Part shown: in pieces, positions 55,739 through 64,000 of the stretch
Layout of the letters: every line of letters begins with the position of its first letter
Numbering within the stretch: the stretch's first letter is position 1
Assembly (NCBI GenBank): GCA_928724745.1
Contig: CAKMXJ010000028.1
Coordinates: 30,153-94,152, forward strand
DNA: 64,000 nt
From: Anthracocystis setariae
Taxonomy: Eukaryota > Basidiomycota > Ustilaginomycetes > Ustilaginales > Ustilaginaceae
Direction: 5' to 3'
Notes under the pieces: generated by a model
The model's input: the letters and a program-made list of their open reading frames with translations, nothing else
The model's database searches: none
Told to the model about the DNA's origin: nothing
Position numbers and translations under genes: made by a program

Positions 55739-55777
55739 CTCCCGACTGCCACCGCACAGCCCCGGATGGGCAGGCCA

Positions 55778-56460
55778 GGGGTTACAAGGGTGTCTATTTT
55801 GAACCGCTTTACAACTGCAAATCTGTACTAATGAGAGTTATAGGGGTACATATGGACTACCCACACGCCAAGTCCTGGGTTACCGTTTAACCCAGTTGCC
55901 GAGATATTGGCGGTCAAAGTTGATGGGGTCATTCACCCGGGGAGAAAAAATATTTTTTTGGATCACCTCTGATGGTGCTGACGCTTTAATGGGATGTGTA
56001 GAGGGGTGCTATACGGTGATGTTCCCAGCGTAGGAGTGCGCCATTACGTCTTGTCACGGCTCAGGAGTGGTTCAAAGTTGGTCAGTTCCTGTGTCAGACA
56101 CTTCTGATCTAACACGGCAGAATAATTCTCGCTTTTTTGCAATGTGAGATTGTGTTGACTGGCATAATCTAACAGTGTATATTAATTGCTTTATTTTAGA
56201 GCCGGAATTTTTGGCTATTTAATTGTTAGGTTTGGTTTACAAGGGTGTCTATTTTGAACCGCTTTGGGGTTAGGGTTACAAGGGTGTCTATTTTGAACCG
56301 CTTTACAACTGCAAATCTGTACTAATGAGAGTTATAGGGTTACAAGGGTGTCTATTTTGAACCGCTTTACAACTGCAAATCTGTACTAATGAGAGTTATA
56401 GGGGTACATATGGACTACCCACACGCCAAGTCCTGGGTTACCGTTTAACCCAGGGTTCTA
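55778..56460 (-). mobile_element. Telomere-associated repeat family A, four truncated copies
   Basis: Four head-to-tail copies in the same orientation start GGGTTACAAGGGTGTCTATTT-like at 55778, 56234, about 56269 and 56337. Their right ends are cut at different points (about 450, 32, 65 and 120 bp long). The next copy starts with GGTT or GGGTTAGGGTTACAAGGG. Family B copies (57731 on) share the start, the AATCTGTACTAATGA block and a hairpin. Read on the minus strand these are 3' ends with variable 5' truncation. Confidence 0.75.
55875..55895 (-). other. Conserved hairpin, family A
   Basis: CTGGGTTA, loop CCGTT, TAACCCAG: an 8-bp perfect stem, followed by GCCGAGATATT. A second family A copy has the same hairpin at about 56436-56456. 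Confidence 0.7.
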
Positions 56461-56624
56461 ATGCTTATCCCCAGCTAGGCAGCTCTGGAAGACGGTCCAT
56501 TTGAAAATTGGAAGACGCGTCTGTATTCAAATTGGAAGACGGTCCAATACAAATAAGACGGTCCAATACAAATTGGAAGACGGTCCAATACAAATTAAGA
56601 CGGTCCAATACAAATTAGACCGGA
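56461..56624. repeat. Short tandem motif AGACGGTCCAATACAAAT
   Basis: About five imperfect copies of an 18-24-bp motif (GACGGTCC...AATTGGA) between family A and the minisatellite. Confidence 0.7.
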
Positions 56625-57700
56625 CGCGTCCAAAATTCCTGCTTTTTCCGCTTGTTCAGCACGTGTCACAACACGTGCTCTAACACATCCGGACGCGTCC
56701 GAAATTCCTGCCTTTTCCGCTTAGTCAGCATGTGTCACAACACGTGTTCTAACACGTCCGGAGACGTCCGAAATTCCTGCTTTTTTCTGCTTGTTCAGTA
56801 CGTGTCACAACACGTGTTCTAACACGTCCGGAGACGTCGGAAATTCCTGCTTTTTTCTGCTTGTTCCAAACGTGTCACAACACGTGTTCTAACACGTCCG
56901 GAAGCGTCCAAAATTCCTGCTTTTTTTGCTTGTTCCGCATGTGTCACAACACGTCATCTAACACAGCCAGAGACGTCAGGAAATTCCTGCTTTTTTTGCT
57001 TGTGTCACAACACGTGTTCTAACATGTCCGGAGGCGTCCGAAATTCCTGCTTTTTTCTGCTTGTTCAGAACGTGTCACAACACGTGTTCTAACACGTCCG
57101 GAGACGTCCGAAATTCCTGCTTTTTTCTGCTTGTTCCGCATGTGTCACAACACGTGTTCTAACACAGCTGGAGGCAGCCGAAATTCCTGCTTTTTTTGCT
57201 TGTTCCGCATGTGTCACAACACGTGCTCTAACACGCCCGGAAGCGTCCCAAATTCCTGCTTTTTTTGCTTGTTCTGAACATGTCACAACACGCGATCTAA
57301 CACAGCCGAAGACGTCAGGAAATTCCTGCTTTTTTCTGCTTGTTCAGAACGTGTCACAACACGTGTTCTAACACGTCCGAAGGCGTCCGAAATTCCTGCT
57401 TTTTTCTGCTTGTTCAGTACGTGTCACAACACGCAAACTAACACGTCCGGACGCGTCCGAAATTCCTGCTTTTTTCCACAAAGAGGGAACGTGTCACAAC
57501 ACGTGTTCTAACACAGCCGGAGACGTCCGAAATTCCTGCTTTTTTCTGCTTGTTCAGTACGTGTCACAACACGCAAACTAACACGTCCGGACGCATCCAA
57601 AATTCTTGCTTTTTTCCACAAAGACGGAACGTGTCACAACACGTGTTCTAACACAGCCGGAGACGTCCGAAATTCCTGCTTTTTTTGCTTGTTCTGCATG
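56625..57700. repeat. Minisatellite, about 16 copies of a ~70-bp unit
   Basis: The unit contains GAAATTCCTGCTTTTTTCTGC, TTGTTC and the near-palindrome CGTGTCACAACACGTG, then CTAACACGTCCGGAGACGTCC. AAATTCCTGC recurs every 66-72 bp from 56632 to 57671. Copies are 80-95% alike by eye. It is typical subtelomeric satellite. Open frames here are artefacts of the repeat. Confidence 0.9.
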
Positions 57701-57701
57701 T

Positions 57702-57731
57702 GGGTTAGGGTTAGGGTTAGGGTTAGGGTTA
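57702..57731 (+). repeat. Interstitial telomere repeat (TTAGGG)4
   Basis: GGG plus four TTAGGG then TTACAAGGG. The G-rich strand runs to the right, so a terminal telomere with this polarity would be to the right. Confidence 0.95.
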
Positions 57732-58732
57732 CAAGGGCTCTCCCACGGAGGTGCTTCACACCGTGAAATCTGTACTAATGAAACTTGTAGAGGGACCCAA
57801 ACGGAGGGTGTATGCAAACTTTGGCGTTACCGATTAACGCCAATTCCGAGATATTTGATGTTGAACCTGTGGGGGCTGATCACCCGGGGAAGAAAAAAAA
57901 AGTTTTTGATCACCTCCAAATGGCTTGCTGTCTTAAGTAAACATGTAGAGGAGTGTGTAGGGAGTGTGTACATAGCGTGGCTAGCCCTGAAAGTGCGTGG
58001 TTGCGGAGATATGGCGGTTCAAAGTTGGTCTCAGCGGGGGGTTCACCTGGGGTATGTACTTGGGGTGAACCTAGGGCCAACCTAGGTTGAATCTAGGGTG
58101 AAGTGCCATTGACTGCCGGAAGTACCGTAAAGCGCGGTAAAGTACTCTCAAGGTACTTCAACCCTGGTACAACCATGGTTATGGTATGGTGTTGACGTCA
58201 GTAGACCCAAGGTCAAAGGTACCTACAACCCACATCAACTGCATGTCAAGCTTGGTCAGGTACATTTAACATGGACAAAGGTACTTCATTGTGAGGAAAA
58301 CCCCCATCTACTGGATGTAGTGGGGATGAAAAACCTCAGATGAGGTCCTGGAAACTATCTACAACTGGGGCTGAGGTATCTACAAGCGGGGTCTGTGTAC
58401 AGTTGAACTAGGGTGAAGGGGAGGGAACTGGCTGGTAAGGTACCTTGTACACCAGTTCATAGTGGTTGCCAGTGTAGTAAAGTGCATGCCACTGACCTTT
58501 ATCTGTGGTTCCATGCTCTGCCCGCACTTCAAAGTGGGTACAGTCCACATTAACTACCACCAACTTCAGTCCATAGTAGTTGACAGCAGCTGACAAGGTA
58601 GCATCATCTCCCCATGTACCTAGAGTGTACATACCTTCAAGGTACTGTGCCACAGTACAAGGTGGGTTGAAGGCATGGGGAGTACCATTGGTGGCCACAA
58701 GGAGAGCTTCTACCATGGGTTGGTGGTGTTCA
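57731..58732 (-). mobile_element. Telomere-associated unit B, copy 1 (5'-truncated)
   Basis: Starts ACAAGGGCTCTCC on the left and ends at ...GGTGGTGTTC, where it meets GGGTTAGGG. It contains the 3' non-coding region with hairpin 57821-57843 and the last 105 codons of the OTU-like gene on the minus strand. It is nearly identical to copies 2 and 3; copies are offset by exactly 1,019 bp. Confidence 0.9.
57821..57843 (-). other. Conserved hairpin, family B
   Basis: TTGGCGTTA, loop CCGAT, TAACGCCAA: a 9-bp perfect stem, followed by TTCCGAGATATT. It is repeated at 58840-58862 and 59859-59881. Compared with family A (CTGGGTTA/TAACCCAG) several stem positions differ on both sides so that pairing is kept. 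Confidence 0.75.
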
Positions 58733-58836
58733 GGGTTAGGGTTAGGGTTACAAGGGCTCTCCCACGGAGGTGCTTCACACCGTGAAATCTGTACTAATGA
58801 AACTTGTAGAGGGACCCAAACGGAGGGTGTATGCAA
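58408..58836 (-). pseudogene. Truncated OTU-like gene, copy 1, with telomere-encoded linker
   Basis: The last 105 codons equal the C-terminus of the full gene at 60446 (from EHHQPMVEALL), including GTWGDDATLSAAV and GNHYELV. The frame stays open to the right through CCCTAA repeats, which encode NPNPNP, and into the next unit's 3' region, giving an ATG at 58836 and 142 codons. The catalytic Cys is missing, so it cannot be an active OTU protease. Confidence 0.75.
58733..58750 (+). repeat. Interstitial telomere repeat (TTAGGG)2
   Basis: GGG(TTAGGG)2TTA at the junction of units 1 and 2. Confidence 0.93.
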
Positions 58837-59751
58837 ACTTTGGCGTTACCGATTAACGCCAATTCCGAGATATTTGATGTTGAACCTGTGGGGGCTGATC
58901 ACCCGGGGAGAAAAAAAAAAGTTTTTGATCACCTCCAAATGGCTTGCTGTCTTAAGTAAACATGTAGAGGAGTGTGTAGGGAGTGTGTACATAGCGTGGC
59001 TAGCCCTGAAAGTGCGTGGTTGCGGAGATATGGCGGTTCAAAGTTGGTCTCAGCGGGGGGTTCACCTGGGGTATGTACTTGGGGTGAACCTAGGGCCAAC
59101 CTAGGTTGAATCTAGGGTGAAGTGCCATTGACTGCCGGAAGTACCGTAAAGCGCGGTAAAGTACTCTCAAGGTACTTCAACCCTGGTACAACCATGGTTA
59201 TGGTATGGTGTTGACGTCAGTAGACCCAAGGTCAAAGGTACCTACAACCCACATCAACTGCATGTCAAGCTTGGTCAGGTACATTTAACATGGACAAAGG
59301 TACTTCATTGTGAGGAAAACCCCCATCTACTGGATGTAGTGGGGATGAAAAACCTCAGATGAGGTCCTGGAAACTATCTACAACTGGGGCTGAGGTATCT
59401 ACAAGCGGGGTCTGTGTACAGTTGAACTAGGGTGAAGGGGAGGGAACTGGCTGGTAAGGTACCTTGTACACCAGTTCATAGTGGTTGCCAGTGTAGTAAA
59501 GTGCATGCCACTGACCTTTATCTGTGGTTCCATGCTCTGCCCGCACTTCAAAGTGGGTACAGTCCACATTAACTACCACCAACTTCAGTCCATAGTAGTT
59601 GACAGCAGCTGACAAGGTAGCATCATCTCCCCATGTACCTAGAGTGTACATACCTTCAAGGTACTGTGCCACAGTACAAGGTGGGTTGAAGGCATGGGGA
59701 GTACCATTGGTGGCCACAAGGAGAGCTTCTACCATGGGTTGGTGGTGTTCA
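58750..59751 (-). mobile_element. Telomere-associated unit B, copy 2 (5'-truncated)
   Basis: Truncated at the same base as copy 1, with only a small difference in the A-run seen, so copies 1 and 2 probably arose by tandem duplication. Confidence 0.9.
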
Positions 59752-59855
59752 GGGTTAGGGTTAGGGTTACAAGGGCTCTCCCACGGAGGTGCTTCACACC
59801 GTGAAATCTGTACTAATGAAACTTGTAGAGGGACCCAAACGGAGGGTGTATGCAA
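59427..59855 (-). pseudogene. Truncated OTU-like gene, copy 2
   Basis: Same 142-codon frame as 58408-58836, including the NPNPNP linker and the C-terminal His motif. It lacks the catalytic Cys region. Confidence 0.75.
59752..59769 (+). repeat. Interstitial telomere repeat (TTAGGG)2
   Basis: GGG(TTAGGG)2TTA at the junction of unit 2 and the full-length copy. Confidence 0.93.
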
Positions 59856-62750
59856 ACTTTGGCGTTACCGATTAACGCCAATTCCGAGATATTTGATGTT
59901 GAACCTGTGGGGGCTGATCACCCGGGGAAGAAAAAAAAAGTTTTTGATCACCTCCAAATGGCTTGCTGTCTTAAGTAAACATGTAGAGGAGTGTGTAGGG
60001 AGTGTGTACATAGCGTGGCTAGCCCTGAAAGTGCGTGGTTGCGGAGATATGGCGGTTCAAAGTTGGTCTCAGCGGGGGGTTCACCTGGGGTATGTACTTG
60101 GGGTGAACCTAGGGCCAACCTAGGTTGAATCTAGGGTGAAGTGCCATTGACTGCCGGAAGTACCGTAAAGCGCGGTAAAGTACTCTCAAGGTACTTCAAC
60201 CCTGGTACAACCATGGTTATGGTATGGTGTTGACGTCAGTAGACCCAAGGTCAAAGGTACCTACAACCCACATCAACTGCATGTCAAGCTTGGTCAGGTA
60301 CATTTAACATGGACAAAGGTACTTCATTGTGAGGAAAACCCCCATCTACTGGATGTAGTGGGGATGAAAAACCTCAGATGAGGTCCTGGAAACTATCTAC
60401 AACTGGGGCTGAGGTATCTACAAGCGGGGTCTGTGTACAGTTGAACTAGGGTGAAGGGGAGGGAACTGGCTGGTAAGGTACCTTGTACACCAGTTCATAG
60501 TGGTTGCCAGTGTAGTAAAGTGCATGCCACTGACCTTTATCTGTGGTTCCATGCTCTGCCCGCACTTCAAAGTGGGTACAGTCCACATTAACTACCACCA
60601 ACTTCAGTCCATAGTAGTTGACAGCAGCTGACAAGGTAGCATCATCTCCCCATGTACCTAGAGTGTACATACCTTCAAGGTACTGTGCCACAGTACAAGG
60701 TGGGTTGAAGGCATGGGGAGTACCATTGGTGGCCACAAGGAGAGCTTCTACCATGGGTTGGTGGTGTTCAAGGTACTTGACCACCTCTTCACGCACCTTG
60801 CCATGGTACTTCTGGGTACCATAAACCAACTTGGCAATGGCTCTGAACTGGCAGTTCCCATCTCCTTGTATGTACCCGGCAGTTACACGGTAGTTCTTAC
60901 TTCCTTGAAGTTCAGAGAAGATCTCCAAAGGTCCAAGAACGTGGGTTGACAGGATGTTGTACTTCTCCAAGCTGGAGTCAAGGTCCCTTGACTTGGTTGA
61001 AGTAGGGAAAGGGTCATCTACAAGGTGGCAATGCTTGGTCCATTGGTACTTGTACTTGGCAAAGACCTGTTTACCCAACTCCAACTTGGATGAACTGGAC
61101 CCAAAAGGTTGGTTCCTGCCGTTTGCCCCATGTACATACGCCCTGTACTTACTTCCCCTCTTGTAGATCTTGACACACCTTAGGATCTCCTGCAGGTGAA
61201 CCTCCTCCAAGAGGGGATCCTTGAACCTGGACTGGGGGTCAACCACAGTTTCCATCACTTCATCAATGTCAACTGTACTTGGAGTCCAGTTCCACCAGGG
61301 TCCAAGGTCCTTCTCCCACCTTGAAGTACGTATACCTGAGTTCCAACCTAGGGCATTGAACAGGTCTTGCAGGATATAGGTACGTACCTTACCTGGTTTC
61401 TTGGTAGCTCTACCCTGGAAGACCCTAAGTTCCTGAGCTTTGGTGAGCAGTTGGTTGAAATTGTTGAGGTAGTCCCTACGTTTGATGAACTTGAGGCTAA
61501 GTTGGCAGTTGGCCATGTGGGGTAAAGTGGGATTCAACCACTCCTTGAGTTCCAGGAACCCACTATCATAGATCTTGAACCTAGCTTCCTGCACTGTACT
61601 GGCATGGACAGTAACTTCAACCCGGAGTCCACCAAGTTTAACTGCTGGGAACTTGGCCAACCTATCTTGACGGTTCAACAAGTTGGTTTCCTTGAGGCGG
61701 CAAGCATGGATGGACCTAGGGTTGTAGTTGTTGAACTTGCCTGAAGTGGCCTTCATGGCATGTACAAGGAGGGGGTAAACCTTGATCTTGTAGGTATCAC
61801 CCCGGTACATGGTAGTCATACTGAGGGAACCATGACCATCACCCAACCTTGTAAGCATGGGATAGGTGGTACAAGTACCTGAAGGTAGGTTGGGAGCCTT
61901 GACCAACACCACATGAACCTGGGCATAGTTCCTTCCAATGTCATAGAAGTTGGTTGCAGCTAGGGGATGCTCGGGTTCACCTAGGTTGACCAGATGTTCA
62001 ACCGGTACATCATCTAGGTTGAACTTCATTCCATAGCTTTGAACCCGGACTGAAGTACAGCCAACCGACTCCAACCTATCTACAAGGTCGTACATGGTAA
62101 CATGCTGACTACCCTCAATCATGGTTGTAGGGTAGTTTGACGCCTGCAGAGTGAGGGTGTAGTTCAGTTCCTGCAGGAGAGGTACCTTGTACCTAGGGTG
62201 GATCTTCAGTACACAGGGACCTGTACCTAGGTAGACCCAACCTTCATAGTACTTGACATCCCTGATCTGGGGTGCATGGGAGGTTAAGGTAACAATACTG
62301 TACTTGCCAAAGGTTGAAAGTAGGTTCCAGGGGTTGCAAGTGAAGCTAAACCCATCTAGATCCTCCGGTGTCTCGGGATAAGGTACCCTTATAGGGTCAG
62401 GGAAGTCGGTATCCCCTAGTTCCTGCTCCTGGTAAACCCAAGGCATGGTAGGCAAAAGGTAGGTGCAAGTTTGGTAAGGTAGGTTAAGGTAGGTTGAAGT
62501 TGGTGAAGTGGGGTGATGGATCAGAATGTGGAGGAGTGATAAATAGGAAGGAAAGGAGTAAATGGTGATAAAAGAAGGCTCAAAAAAGCGAATTTTAAAT
62601 GCAGAAGTTGACCTACGTTTGTCCCAGTATGTACGGCAGTTCAACGGCAGTTCAACGTACCATGGTACATCATTGTTGTACACAGTTGCAGTTGGCCTCA
62701 CCTCCATGTATGTTCTAGTAGGGTCAAGACTCCAACAGCCTCAGTAAACT
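59769..62750 (-). mobile_element. Telomere-associated element B, full-length copy
   Basis: The left 1,001 bp match units 1 and 2. Beyond 60770 it continues into the rest of the OTU-like gene and its 5' region. The right end is not defined. Read on the minus strand the order is 5' region, OTU-like gene, about 680 bp of 3' non-coding DNA with the hairpin, and CCCTTGTAA(CCCTAA)n. No reverse transcriptase is encoded in the visible part. Confidence 0.65.
60446..62446 (-). CDS. OTU-like cysteine protease domain protein
   Basis: The start is set at the ATG at 62446 (MPWVYQEQELGD; 666 residues). The frame is open to an ATG at 62707, but that part reads like 5' UTR. The C-terminal 160 residues have an OTU fold pattern: GDGNCQFRAIAKLVYG (Asp and catalytic Cys), H-x-x-V-R-x-x-V-V-x-Y-L, a YLEGMYTLGTWGDDATLSAAVNYYGLKLVVV block, and GNHYELV (catalytic His). 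OTU enzymes cleave ubiquitin-like tags; some mobile elements also carry them. The N-terminal 450 residues are not recognised. The gene is rich in GTAC and uses codons unlike the Gypsy genes. It is the intact copy of the gene truncated twice to its left. Confidence 0.75.
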   Translation of the reverse strand: MPWVYQEQELGDTDFPDPIRVPYPETPEDLDGFSFTCNPWNLLSTFGKYSIVTLTSHAPQIRDVKYYEGWVYLGTGPCVLKIHPRYKVPLLQELNYTLTLQASNYPTTMIEGSQHVTMYDLVDRLESVGCTSVRVQSYGMKFNLDDVPVEHLVNLGEPEHPLAATNFYDIGRNYAQVHVVLVKAPNLPSGTCTTYPMLTRLGDGHGSLSMTTMYRGDTYKIKVYPLLVHAMKATSGKFNNYNPRSIHACRLKETNLLNRQDRLAKFPAVKLGGLRVEVTVHASTVQEARFKIYDSGFLELKEWLNPTLPHMANCQLSLKFIKRRDYLNNFNQLLTKAQELRVFQGRATKKPGKVRTYILQDLFNALGWNSGIRTSRWEKDLGPWWNWTPSTVDIDEVMETVVDPQSRFKDPLLEEVHLQEILRCVKIYKRGSKYRAYVHGANGRNQPFGSSSSKLELGKQVFAKYKYQWTKHCHLVDDPFPTSTKSRDLDSSLEKYNILSTHVLGPLEIFSELQGSKNYRVTAGYIQGDGNCQFRAIAKLVYGTQKYHGKVREEVVKYLEHHQPMVEALLVATNGTPHAFNPPCTVAQYLEGMYTLGTWGDDATLSAAVNYYGLKLVVVNVDCTHFEVRAEHGTTDKGQWHALYYTGNHYELVYKVPYQPVPSPSP

Positions 62751-63957
62751 GTAGTGAAGTAGGGTTCAAGTAGGGTCAACCATTGGCTGAACACGTTGAA
62801 GTGCGGTCAAGTGGGGTCTCACATACATGAACCTATGTTGCACTCCAGTCAAGGTGTGGCAACTGTTGTTGTAGCTGCAATCAAACCTCAGTTCAAGCAG
62901 GTCAAGCCCAGGTACGCCTTGGCAGAAGGTACATCAGGCACAGGCAAGGTGGATGCTCCTAGGTTGAGCCTACGTATGAGAACGGTGCAAGTATGTTCAA
63001 CCACCTTTGACACACGTTACACTTCACCAACCTAAACTGGACTTGGCTGGAGCTTCACTAGACCTAGGTTGAACGTCCTCCAAGTGCAGGATGCAAGCAA
63101 TGAAGGTGTTCCAGTCCTGGTTGACCGTACCTTGCAAATACGGTCAACCACAGGAAGGTCCCACCAGCCTACATTGAACCTAGCTTTCAGCTCAGGAAGG
63201 TTACACAAGCCTATGTTGAACCTAGCTGTGAGCTACTTCCTTGTACTGTTTGGCAGCTCAACCCTAAGTCAAACCAACGTTGGAAAAGTTGGAATTTTGA
63301 CCATGTCAAAATGAGTTCCAATCGATCTGAAAATGGTACCATCATGTGGAGCTGAGTTGTACGGTTCAAACGCACCCCCATTTGCCCCACTTTGCTTTCC
63401 ATTTGATGCAGCCATTTCAGTTTGAAGCAGTTGCCGGGCCAAATTGGCCAAAAATAGATGTCGGATCTTCATCACGCAAACAGCGCTACTGTTTAGAGCC
63501 GTTCAATACGTTCAAAATGATACCTCATTTGCATATGATTATTATGTCAGTTACGGTGGAAAATCAATAGCAATATTCCCGATGCCCGTATCTCGGTGAA
63601 AATTACGTGTTTGAGCAAAAGAATCACATGTCAGAATTCCCTGCCTGGGGGCCTATATGAACCTACGTTTGATAAAAATGCAATTTCTTGGTGTTGAGTG
63701 AGGTTTAACACGTGCCAGGTAATAGTTCTGACCATGTCATGTGACCATGTCATGTGACCATGTCATGTGACTAACTGTAATTTCAAAAATTCCCACAGCA
63801 AGTCATGTGACTAACTGTAATTTTGAAAATTCCCACAGCCATGGATGAAAATTTTGAAAAATTTGGGGTTGAAAAAAAAGGATAAATTCTGTTTTTTTTG
63901 CACTTTGCATCTTTCTTTCCTACCACCACCATCCATCCTCTTCCAACTTCTCCAACA
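62447..63957. promoter_or_regulatory. Divergent intergenic region with repeated CCTAGGTTGAAC-like motifs
   Basis: It lies between the OTU-like gene (minus) and the gene starting at 63958 (plus). Variants of CCTA(G/C/T)(G/A)TTGAACCTA occur about seven times at 62825-63215, and similar words (CTAGGGCCAACCTAGGTTG) occur in the unit B 3' region. A 14-bp tandem CATGTGACCATGT lies at about 63733-63770, and a ~50-bp duplication (AGTCATGTGACTAACTG...CCCACAGC) at 63763-63840. No gene is seen inside. Confidence 0.45.
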
Positions 63958-64000
63958 TGCCTGCTGATCGCTCTACCACCTCTTCCAAGCCTTCTGGCAA
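63958..64000 (+). CDS. Start of a gene running off the window
   Basis: The ATG at 63958 follows a pyrimidine-rich leader (CTTTCTTTCC, CCATCCTCTTCC) typical of fungal 5' UTRs. Only MPADRSTTSSKPSG is visible. No identity can be given. Confidence 0.5.

Larger units (their letters stand above)
50499..55777 (+). mobile_element. Chromodomain Gypsy element G4 (G2 family), 3'-truncated
   Basis: The 5' LTR (about 50499-50812) ends CATAACA and is followed by TTACAATCAACCTCC as in G2. Gag-pol follows on the plus strand. The sequence stops matching G2 about 40 bp after the pol stop and joins a telomere-associated repeat at GGGGTTACAAGGG. The antisense gene, purine tract and 3' LTR are missing. Confidence 0.88.

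Noticed and set aside
56625..57700. Regularly spaced repeats that could be taken for a CRISPR array
   Set aside because: The whole ~70-bp unit is repeated, there are no unique spacers, and the sequence is eukaryotic. It is a minisatellite.
58733..59751. Two independent insertions for truncated units 1 and 2
   Set aside because: Both are truncated at the same base and are almost identical, so tandem duplication of one truncated unit is more likely.

Overview
The window looks like repeat-rich subtelomeric DNA of a fungus, most likely a basidiomycete. The grounds are vertebrate-type TTAGGG telomere repeats, short GT-AG introns of about 80 nt, basidiomycete-style Tnp2 (CACTA) transposases, chromodomain Ty3/Gypsy elements, and degraded PABP and alpha-tubulin copies. 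No rRNA, complete tRNA or CRISPR was found. The species cannot be named from the sequence. The best candidates for host genes are a large kinase-like protein (2093-5590, minus), an OTU-protease-like protein (60446-62446, minus) and a gene starting at 63958 that runs off the window.

Layout, left to right. Positions 1-2092 hold a degraded gene, microsatellites and a Ty1/copia RNase H remnant. Positions 2093-5590 are the kinase-like gene. Positions 6759-21528 are an old Ty3/Gypsy element (G1, minus strand) with only 87-bp LTRs; it is split by an 8.2-kb chromodomain Gypsy (G2, 7765-15962, TSD ATGAT) and by a 629-bp insertion in its gag. About 22.6-36.0 kb is a degraded Tnp2/CACTA transposase (CACTA-1, minus). 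It is split by a solo LTR (TSD CTCTT), which is itself split by an apparently intact 8.5-kb chromodomain Gypsy (G3, 25990-34470, TSD TCCCC, LTRs identical by eye). Positions 36161-45375 are a second CACTA element with long inverted ends, a broken transposase, a Tc1/mariner copy, SINE-like sequences and another solo LTR. Positions 45543-48198 are a chimeric tubulin/PABP pseudogene split by a solo LTR. Positions 49570-55777 hold a Gypsy fragment with an unusual domain order and a plus-strand Gypsy (G4) that is cut off just after its stop codon.

From 55778 to about 62700 the sequence is a telomere-associated array. Copies of two related repeat families lie in one orientation. Each starts on the left with a TTAGGG-like junction (GGGTTACAAGGG), and most copies are truncated on the right. 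The array includes three copies of a roughly 1.02-kb unit, of which the rightmost carries a full-length OTU-like gene. A 70-bp minisatellite lies between the two families.

Two things stand out. First, three different Gypsy lineages (G1, G2, G3) each carry a convergent, opposite-strand gene between the pol stop and the 3' LTR. It encodes a cysteine-cluster protein, with Zn2Cys6 spacing in G1. In G2 and G3 the gene has well-formed GT-AG introns on the antisense strand, and in G2 also a TATA box. Such introns would be invisible to splicing of the genomic RNA and so could survive retrotransposition. Second, the telomere-associated units have the geometry expected of an element copied onto chromosome ends: the 3' end sits on the G-strand repeat, 5' truncations are capped by new TTAGGG, and the 3' non-coding region keeps a hairpin with compensatory changes between families.
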